From positions 1 to 13,423 of the forward strand of contig USHU01000012.1 of NCBI GenBank assembly GCA_900554605.1: a stretch of 13,423 nucleotides of DNA, in the 5' to 3' direction. Made by a program: the position numbers and the translations under genes. The notes under the pieces were generated by a model. That model did no database searches, was not told the origin of the DNA, and saw only the letters and a list, made by a program, of their open reading frames with translations. Below are positions 1 through 5,474 of the stretch, piece after piece. This DNA is from an uncultured Actinomyces sp. GTDB taxonomy: Bacteria > Actinomycetota > Actinomycetes > Actinomycetales > Actinomycetaceae. Numbering within the stretch: the stretch's first letter is position 1; every line of letters begins with the position of its first letter.

Positions 1-10
1 GATGATGCAC

Positions 11-16
11 TAGGAT
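11..16 (+). promoter_or_regulatory. Candidate -10 box before parA
   Basis: TAGGAT at 11-16 is followed by 7 nt and then a GTG at 24, in frame with parA. The same spacing of -10 box to start codon is seen at murE and pepN, which would fit a leaderless mRNA starting at the GTG. The -35 region lies outside the window, and the same bases could equally act as a ribosome binding site (AGGA, 8 nt before the GTG), so this is tentative. Confidence 0.25.
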
Positions 17-890
17 GGTAGGCGTGACGAATCCATCTCAGCCAACGCTTACCGGGGACCTACCTGCCGACGAAGAACAGGATTTCCCGATCCCGGCTCC
101 TTTGACGGGACATGGACCCGCGCGCATTATCGCGATGTGTAATCAAAAGGGTGGGGTCGGAAAGACGACGACGACCATTAATCTTGCGGCATCTCTTGCC
201 GAGTACGGACGTCGCGTTCTGATTGTCGATTTTGATCCTCAGGGTGCTGCCTCAGTTGGACTGGGTATTAATACTCTGGATATGGAGCACACCATCTACA
301 ACCTCCTGATGAATCCGAAGGAAGATATTCATCAGGCACTGTGTCATACCTCGGTTCCGGGTTTGGATATTGTCCCGGCGAACATCGACCTATCGGCTGC
401 TGAGGTTCAACTCGTCAATGAGGTGGCTCGAGAATCTGCGCTCTCGCGCGTTTTGCGTGCGGTTGTCGATGATTACGACGTGATTTTGGTCGATTGCCAG
501 CCTTCATTGGGCTTGCTCACGGTCAACGCGCTGACGGCAGCGCACGGTGTTATTGTCCCCATGGAAGCAGAATTCTTCGCACTGCGCGGTGTGGCACTTC
601 TTGTGGAGACTATCGAAACTGTCCGTGACCGGATTAATCCTCGCCTGAAGATCGATGGGATCCTCGCGACAATGGTCGATACGCGCACCCTGCACTCGCG
701 CGAAGTTCTTGAACGACTGGACGAGGCCTTCGGAGACTTGGTTTTCACCACGCGTATCGCGCGTACCGTGAAGTTCCCCGACGCTTCTGTTGCAACGGTT
801 CCGATCACGACCTACGCACCAAACCACCCGGGTGCGCGAGCATACCGACGTCTTGCCAGAGAGATCATCGCCCGTGGAGACGTCGCCTGA
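15..890 (+). CDS. parA: ParA-family ATPase (chromosome partitioning, scpAB-linked)
   Basis: Cytosolic P-loop ATPase of the MinD/ParA superfamily, of the type encoded directly upstream of scpA in actinobacteria. The deviant Walker A motif KGGVGKTT is at residues 45-52, the A' segment VLIVDFDPQG at 68-77, and Walker B with VDCQPSLG at about 159-166. The roughly 35-residue N-terminal tail is poorly conserved. Two starts are possible: ATG at 15, or GTG at 24, which has AGGA 8 nt upstream and begins MTNPSQ; GTG at 24 may be the true one. ParA ATPases normally act with a ParB-type partner on DNA, but none is encoded here. Its operon with the condensin subunits ScpA and ScpB suggests a role in chromosome organisation (inference). 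The coding end overlaps the likely scpA start by 17 bp. Family assignment is secure; the exact role of this orphan ParA is not. Confidence 0.92.
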   Translation: MVGVTNPSQPTLTGDLPADEEQDFPIPAPLTGHGPARIIAMCNQKGGVGKTTTTINLAASLAEYGRRVLIVDFDPQGAASVGLGINTLDMEHTIYNLLMNPKEDIHQALCHTSVPGLDIVPANIDLSAAEVQLVNEVARESALSRVLRAVVDDYDVILVDCQPSLGLLTVNALTAAHGVIVPMEAEFFALRGVALLVETIETVRDRINPRLKIDGILATMVDTRTLHSREVLERLDEAFGDLVFTTRIARTVKFPDASVATVPITTYAPNHPGARAYRRLAREIIARGDVA

Positions 891-1668
891 CAGCACGCTG
901 ACTCAAGCGGCACTTGACGAGTTTCAGGTGTCGCTTGGGGTCTTTGAAGGCCCTTTCGACCTTCTTCTTCAGCTCATTTCACGCAAGAAGCTTGATATCA
1001 CGCAAGTAGCTTTGGCTGAAGTAACGGACGAGTTTATTGCGCACATGCAGGCGTTTCCTGATTTGTCGCGGACGACTGAATTCCTTGTCGTTGCGGCAAC
1101 TCTTCTTGATATGAAGGCTGCGCGTTTGCTGCCCGACTACGACGAAGACTCATCGATAAGCGCAGAGGATTTAGAGGCGCGGGATCTTCTCTTCTCCAAG
1201 CTCTTGCAGTATCGTGCGTTCAAACTGGCAGCTGCTACGCTTGCCGAGCGATTGGACACGCACATGGGGCTCATTGCTCGAAGTGTCTCGCTCGAAGCTC
1301 GTTTTGCGCGTCTCTTGCCGGAGTTGCGCTTTGAAACAACGCCGGAGGATCTGGCGCGGTGCTTCGCTGAGGTACTGAGCGCTCAGCCTCCCAGCGTGGA
1401 AGTCACTCACCTTCACGAGGCCCAGGTGCCCGTTGCCCGCGAGGCTCGCAATGTCGTGGCGTTCCTATCCGCTCATGGACGAGCGACCTTTGCTCAGCTG
1501 ATTGAGGACGCTCGCGATACTGCTGTCGTTGTCTCTCGATTCTTGGCTATCTTAGAGTTGTATAGGCGCCGAGCAATCGAGTTTGAACAGGAACAAGCTT
1601 TGGCTCCGCTTCAGATCGTATGGAATGGCGTCGACCCGCAGGTCGACGAATGGGAGGAAGACGCATGA
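874..1668 (+). CDS. scpA: Segregation and condensation protein A (kleisin)
   Basis: Kleisin subunit of the bacterial SMC-ScpAB condensin, which bridges the SMC heads and helps compact and segregate the chromosome. The N-terminal block FEGPFDLLLQLISRKKLDIT with VTDEFI following is the family hallmark. The C-terminal part, with RNVVAFLSAHGRATFAQL, forms the winged helix that binds the SMC head. An upstream TTG/ATG-type frame opens earlier, at 790, but that would overlap parA by about 100 bp. The GTG at 874, giving 264 aa and a 17-bp overlap, is preferred, with AGAGAG about 10 nt upstream as a weak ribosome site. The stop overlaps the scpB start as ATGA, which implies translational coupling and matched output of the two partners. 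Confidence 0.93.
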   Translation: METSPDSTLTQAALDEFQVSLGVFEGPFDLLLQLISRKKLDITQVALAEVTDEFIAHMQAFPDLSRTTEFLVVAATLLDMKAARLLPDYDEDSSISAEDLEARDLLFSKLLQYRAFKLAAATLAERLDTHMGLIARSVSLEARFARLLPELRFETTPEDLARCFAEVLSAQPPSVEVTHLHEAQVPVAREARNVVAFLSAHGRATFAQLIEDARDTAVVVSRFLAILELYRRRAIEFEQEQALAPLQIVWNGVDPQVDEWEEDA

Positions 1669-2246
1669 GTGGAGCGATCAGTCCACAAGAAGCGCAGCTG
1701 CTTTTTGCTCCCGTTGAAGCAATTTTGATGGTCGTCGATCAACCTGTTACCTCCGAAGAATTGGGTAGGGTTCTTAATCTTTCCCCCGAGGATATGGAGT
1801 GCGTTCTCCACATGCTTGCTGCCGAGTACCTGGGCGCGCGCGGTGGCCGTGACCACGGCTTCGAGCTCCGACGTTTCGGCGGTGGATGGCGTATCTATTC
1901 ATCTGCGCGCTGGGAGTCGCTGGTGTCGCAGTTTATTGTTGGCACTGGACAATCTAAACTGTCTCAAGCGGCACTAGAGACACTTGCAGTCATCGCATAT
2001 CGTCAACCGATCTCACGAGCGCGTATTTCGCAGATTCGTGGCGTCAACGTTGACGCGGTTGTTCGGACTTTGCTGGCACGCGAACTTGTTGAAGAAGTTG
2101 GCCATTCTTCTTCTGGAGCTCGCTTGTATGCGACGACCGCTGTTTTTCTTGAACGGATGGGGATGAATTCCCTTGACGAGTTGGCCCCATTAGCACCCTA
2201 CCTTCCAGCATCGGATGAGCTGGATGAACTTGAGGAGACACTGTGA
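1665..2246 (+). CDS. scpB: Segregation and condensation protein B
   Basis: Dimeric winged-helix partner of ScpA in the SMC condensin complex. Two tandem winged-helix domains are visible: an N-terminal one around APVEAILMVVDQPVTSEEL, and a C-terminal one around LSQAALETLAVIAYRQPISR and then QIRGVNVDAVVRTLLAREL, the most conserved ScpB block. At 193 aa it is of normal length. The start at 1665 is chosen over an in-frame ATG at 1620 because GGGAGGAAG lies just upstream and the ATG overlaps the scpA stop (ATGA). The acidic C-terminus overlaps the rluB start as GTGA. Confidence 0.94.
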   Translation: MSGAISPQEAQLLFAPVEAILMVVDQPVTSEELGRVLNLSPEDMECVLHMLAAEYLGARGGRDHGFELRRFGGGWRIYSSARWESLVSQFIVGTGQSKLSQAALETLAVIAYRQPISRARISQIRGVNVDAVVRTLLARELVEEVGHSSSGARLYATTAVFLERMGMNSLDELAPLAPYLPASDELDELEETL

Positions 2247-2992
2247 GAAACGAATCCTATAGCGAAGACGGCATTCGCCTGCAAAAGGTCCTCTCACGTG
2301 CGGGGGTTGCCTCTCGGCGTGCCGCTGAGGAAATGATCGCCCAGGGGCGCGTGCAAGTTGACGGTAAGGTTGTGCGCGGTCAAGGTATGCGTGTTGATCC
2401 CGCAACCCAGGCGATTCACGTCGACGGTAAGCGCATCATTCTTGAAGAAAACCGGCCAATTGTCATGGCTGTCAACAAGCCCGTTGGAATGGTTTCGACC
2501 ATGTCGGATCCTGAAGGGCGGCCGACTCTTGCCGATCTGCTGGTCGACTATCCAGAACGTCTTTACCATGTTGGACGTTTGGACATTGACACTTCAGGAC
2601 TGCTGCTTCTGACCAATGACGGCGAGCTCGCAAACCGCTTGACTCATCCTTCCTACGAAATTCCCAAGGCCTACGTGGCAAGGGTTCATGGAGAAGTGAA
2701 AGCTGGCGTTCGTCGTCGCCTGATGGAAGGCATCGAGCTCGAAGACGGTCCTATCGCCGTGGATTCCTTCCGTACGATGGAAACCTACGGTGACATTACA
2801 ACGGTTGAGATCGTTGTCCACGAAGGTCGTAATCGTCTGGTTCGTCGTTTGATGGACGAGGTCGGTTACCCGGTTCGCGAACTGGTTCGTACGAAGTTCG
2901 GACCGATCCGTCTGGATCACCTCCAACCGGGCACGATGCGCCGAGTCAAGGGTCCGCAGCTGGCGGCTCTCTACGATGTAGTCGGTTTGTGA
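2243..2992 (+). CDS. rluB: Pseudouridine synthase, RluB/RsuA family
   Basis: Converts uridine to pseudouridine in rRNA; RluB of this family modifies 23S rRNA in the peptidyl-transferase region. An N-terminal S4 RNA-binding domain (about residues 10-57, IRLQKVLSRAGVASRRAAEE) precedes the catalytic domain. GRLDIDTSGLLLLTNDGELA at 111-130 holds the catalytic aspartate, Asp114. The later EGRNRLVRRLMDEVGYPV block is also typical. The start is GTG at 2243, overlapping the scpB stop, with GAGGAG at 2232-2237 as a strong ribosome site. The location after scpAB is conserved across many Gram-positive bacteria. Choice of rluB over rsuA rests on synteny, not on a substrate-specific residue. Confidence 0.92.
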   Translation: MRNESYSEDGIRLQKVLSRAGVASRRAAEEMIAQGRVQVDGKVVRGQGMRVDPATQAIHVDGKRIILEENRPIVMAVNKPVGMVSTMSDPEGRPTLADLLVDYPERLYHVGRLDIDTSGLLLLTNDGELANRLTHPSYEIPKAYVARVHGEVKAGVRRRLMEGIELEDGPIAVDSFRTMETYGDITTVEIVVHEGRNRLVRRLMDEVGYPVRELVRTKFGPIRLDHLQPGTMRRVKGPQLAALYDVVGL

Positions 2993-4134
2993 GAAGCACA
3001 GTGTCGGAGCGCACTTTAGCGACGAAGGGCCCTGTTCTCATTATTGGAACGGGGCTGCTGGGGACCTCGATAGCCTTGGCACTTCGCAGCGGGGGAGTTG
3101 AGGTATACCTTCGGGATGCTTCACCAACTGCTGGAAGGCTTGCCCAAGACCTGGGCGCAGGGACACTGATCTGCCAAGAGGATCCATGTTCTCCGCGCCT
3201 CGTGATTGTCTCGACGCCCCCTGATGTCGCCGATGTCTGCGTTGTTGATGCACTGCTTCGCTATCCGCAGGCTGTAGTGACCGATGTTGCCTCTGTGAAG
3301 TCTGCTGTCTGTGACGGGGTCTTTGACGAGGCCCAGCGGCGCGGTGCGGATATTCCCAGTCGGTATGTCGGTTCCCATCCGATGGCAGGTCGGGAAAGAA
3401 GCGGGGCTGGGGCGGCTGATGCTGACCTTTTCTACGGGCGCCCGTGGGTGATTGTTCCTAATCGTTACTCAACTCCCGATGCTGTCATGGAGATCCGCTC
3501 GCTTGCCGTTGATCTTGGAGCGTTCCCGATCGAGATGGATGCTCGTACTCATGACCAGTCGGTTGCCTTAATCTCGCACGTTCCCCAGCTTGTCTCCTCG
3601 ATGCTCGCTGCGCGCTTAGTTGATGCACCGCAGTCTGCGCTTTCGCTGTCTGGCCAGGGACTTCGCGACACGACACGCATTGCGGCCTCTGATCCGCGAC
3701 TGTGGACGGCGATTTTGGCTGGAAATGCAGGTCCTGTTGTTGAAGTTCTTCGCGAGATTCGCGTGGATCTCGATGATCTTATTGACCACCTCGATGCCGC
3801 GGCCCAGCGGGGGCCCCTCGAAGGGGGAAGCGTTGGTGCAGTTCATCGGGTTATGGACCTGGGTAATAGGGGAGTAGCGCGGATTCCCGGTAAGCACGGT
3901 GGTGCGCCAACCCGCTACGCGGTGCTTGACGTTTTTGTCCCTGATACCGCTGGTTCGCTTGGTCGACTGTTCACAGAACTCGGCGAGATCGGTGTCAATA
4001 TCGAAGACCTTTCTTTGGAGCACTCCGCTGGAGCCCAAATGGGTGTCGCAAGGATCAGTCTTGACCCGTCAATTGTCACTTCGACGGTGAAACAGCTTGA
4101 AGAACGAGGCTGGAATACAGGAAGCGGAGACTAA
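2989..4134 (+). CDS. tyrA: Prephenate dehydrogenase with C-terminal ACT domain
   Basis: Oxidative decarboxylation of prephenate to 4-hydroxyphenylpyruvate, the committed step to tyrosine, with NAD(P)+ as acceptor. The Rossmann motif GTGLLGTS is at residues 20-27. The substrate-binding and catalytic blocks include SHPMAG (His130), and HDQSVALISHVPQL (His188, His197). A C-terminal ACT domain at about 305-375 (RYAVLDVFVPDTAGSLGRLF) suggests feedback control by an amino acid, probably tyrosine (family inference). The GTG at 2989 overlaps the rluB stop; a second GTG at 3001 has GAGAAG a few bases upstream and may be the real start, removing four residues. The short gap to cmk places it in the same transcript. 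It has no functional link with its neighbours beyond shared expression. Confidence 0.92.
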   Translation: MRSTVSERTLATKGPVLIIGTGLLGTSIALALRSGGVEVYLRDASPTAGRLAQDLGAGTLICQEDPCSPRLVIVSTPPDVADVCVVDALLRYPQAVVTDVASVKSAVCDGVFDEAQRRGADIPSRYVGSHPMAGRERSGAGAADADLFYGRPWVIVPNRYSTPDAVMEIRSLAVDLGAFPIEMDARTHDQSVALISHVPQLVSSMLAARLVDAPQSALSLSGQGLRDTTRIAASDPRLWTAILAGNAGPVVEVLREIRVDLDDLIDHLDAAAQRGPLEGGSVGAVHRVMDLGNRGVARIPGKHGGAPTRYAVLDVFVPDTAGSLGRLFTELGEIGVNIEDLSLEHSAGAQMGVARISLDPSIVTSTVKQLEERGWNTGSGD

Positions 4135-4136
4135 CA

Positions 4137-4850
4137 ATGGAAAGTGCACCTCATTGCCACGGGTTAACGATTGCGATTGACGGTCCTGCTGGTTCGGGGA
4201 AGTCAACGATCGCCAAGCTTCTTGCCGAGCGCCTCGGGATTGGCTATTTGGATACGGGCGCAATGTATCGTTCCCTCACGCTCGTAGCCCTTGAGGCTGG
4301 CGTTGATCTTGATGATCACGAGGCGGTTGCTGCACTCTTGCCAAGTCTTCATTTGAGCGCTGATTCAAATCCCGTCAATCCTCACTTCTACGTAGGGGAG
4401 CGGGAAGTGGCCTCGTTGATCCGTACGCCCCAGATTGCCGAGGCCGTGCCCAAGATTGCGGTTAATCTTCTTGTGCGCGCGTGGATGGCCGAGCAGCAAC
4501 GCAGACGTATGGCCGAGGCTAGCGCCGACGGCTCGGGCATGGTCGCTGAGGGGCGGGATATTACGACGGTGGTTTATCCCGAGGCTGATCTGCGAGTTTT
4601 GCTTGTGGCGTCACCTCTTGCGCGGATGAAACGGCGTGCGCGTGAACTTTTTGGTGATGACAGCGCTGAAAGCTTGGCGAAGGTACGCGCGCAGATTGTG
4701 GACCGTGACGCATCTGATTCAAAGGTCAGTGAGTTTCTTACCCCCGGTCCCGGGATCGAATTAGTTGATACCTCGGAGCTTGATATCGAGGGAGTCTTGG
4801 AGGCTGTTCTTGCCTTACTTCCAGCAGAGTTTAGTGGGGCTCACTCGTGA
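4137..4850 (+). CDS. cmk: Cytidylate kinase
   Basis: Phosphorylates CMP and dCMP to the diphosphates with ATP, in pyrimidine salvage and dNTP supply. The P-loop GPAGSGKST is at residues 16-24, followed by [11 protein letters not shown] in the CMP-binding region. [17 protein letters not shown] (from 138) is the conserved core block. The late RDxxDxxR signature reads RDASDSKV (190-197): the last arginine is Val, with a Lys one position earlier. The rest of the fold is complete and length (237 aa) is normal. It begins 2 bp after the tyrA stop, with GGAG about 10 nt upstream. It is the last gene of the operon; der, often the next gene in actinobacteria, is missing from this position. Confidence 0.95.
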   Translation: MESAPHCHGLTIAIDGPAGSGKSTIAKLLAERLGIGYLDTGAMYRSLTLVALEAGVDLDDHEAVAALLPSLHLSADSNPVNPHFYVGEREVASLIRTPQIAEAVPKIAVNLLVRAWMAEQQRRRMAEASADGSGMVAEGRDITTVVYPEADLRVLLVASPLARMKRRARELFGDDSAESLAKVRAQIVDRDASDSKVSEFLTPGPGIELVDTSELDIEGVLEAVLALLPAEFSGAHS

Positions 4851-4888
4851 ATGTGACGGGGGTCGCTGTGCTCGATTGGAGTTTTTGA

Positions 4889-4918
4889 GGCGACTTGGGC
4901 TAGACTATCCGAGTCGCC
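4889..4918. promoter_or_regulatory. Inverted repeat over the tRNA promoter region
   Basis: GGCGACTTGG (4889-4898) and CCGAGTCGCC (4909-4918) form a 10-bp stem with one U-G pair and a 10-nt loop. It lies 39 nt after the cmk stop and encloses a -10-like TAGACT. It may end or attenuate the upstream operon, though no T-tract follows, or act as an operator for the tRNA promoter. The structure is seen; the function is inference. Confidence 0.45.
4901..4906 (+). promoter_or_regulatory. Candidate -10 box of tRNA-Pro
   Basis: TAGACT is a good actinobacterial -10 match and sits 31 nt before the mature tRNA 5' end, predicting a short 5' leader removed by RNase P. The only -35-like hexamer, TTGGAG at 4876-4881, has a long 19-nt spacer, so the promoter is tentative. 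Confidence 0.35.
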
Positions 4919-4937
4919 GAAATCCAGGTGATTAAAG

Positions 4938-5011
<74 letters not shown>

Positions 5012-5016
5012 CAGCG

Positions 5017-5050
5017 ATCAGGACCGAGTTATCGGTCCTGATTTTTGTTT
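5017..5050 (+). terminator. Rho-independent terminator after tRNA-Pro
   Basis: ATCAGGACCGA (5017-5027) and TCGGTCCTGAT (5032-5042) form a perfect 11-bp stem with loop GTTA, followed by a T-rich run at 5042-5050 (TTTTTGTTT). It begins 5 nt past the tRNA discriminator base, a textbook intrinsic terminator for the tRNA transcript. Confidence 0.93.
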
Positions 5051-5143
5051 ATGGGGTTTACTTCTCATGTGCTCTACCTTCGAGCGCTAGGAATATTGCA
5101 GCGGCCGACGATGCCGATCCTGCACCTACGACCGGCGCGCTGA

Positions 5144-5355
5144 CGCAAGCTTCTCGCCGCAGTCGCGCAGCGAGCTAAGACAGTCACGCTCATTTCGTCT
5201 TGTGACGGTCTTACTACACAACACCCCGCTATTGACGTGTTTGATCTTGAAGTGGACCACGTGCCTATACCGACGGAAGAGGAATTCTGCCCTATCTTCT
5301 CGTTGGCTTACTGTTGCTCGGCTCTGCAGGAATGAGGCGAATGAAGAGAGCCTAG
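5144..5355 (+). pseudogene. Decayed coding fragments with sorting-signal-like C-terminus
   Basis: The 424 bp between the tRNA terminator and the amidase hold no intact gene, but two short frames look like former coding sequence. One, open from 5144 after a stop, includes LISSCDGLTTQHPAIDVF and then EVDHVPIPTEE, before reaching a stop near 5330. A second frame, 5251-5355, reads GPRAYTDGRGI, then a hydrophobic segment LPYLLVGLLLLGSAG, then MRRMKRA and a TAG stop. Hydrophobic helix plus short positive tail is the layout of an LPXTG sorting signal, but no intact LPXTG is present. A single-base loss near 5275 would join the two frames. No start codon or ribosome site belongs to them. The rest of the stretch shows only the amidase promoter. 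Identity of the parent gene is unknown; that it is debris at all is inference. Confidence 0.35.
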
Positions 5356-5406
5356 TTTCCTCATAAATTCCTCCTTGTCTCGTGTTAAGCCTTCCACTAA
5401 TTGATG

Positions 5407-5447
5407 TTGTTCATGTGACAGATGTGTATAGTGTTACGAAAGTGACA
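5407..5447 (+). promoter_or_regulatory. Putative promoter and direct repeats of the amidase gene
   Basis: TTGTTC (5407-5412) and TAGTGT (5429-5434) are 16 nt apart and could form a -35/-10 pair; TATAGT at 5427 is an overlapping alternative. The predicted start of transcription, near 5440, leaves a leader of about 35 nt. Around it, GTGACA occurs at 5415 and 5442 with related GTGTAT at 5424 and GTTACG at 5433, all in a 9-bp register. These may be binding sites for a regulator, not identified here. Confidence 0.4.
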
Positions 5448-5463
5448 AACCATCATCACTGAC

Positions 5464-5467
5464 GGAG
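5464..5467 (+). promoter_or_regulatory. Ribosome binding site of the amidase gene
   Basis: GGAG lies 7 nt before the ATG at 5475. It fixes that start, from which the signal peptide begins at once. Confidence 0.7.
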
Positions 5468-5474
5468 TTTTTCG

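Noticed and set aside
1..14. End of an upstream gene
   Set aside because: Two frames meet stops at 11-13 and 19-21, but 14 bases are too few to assign either to a gene.
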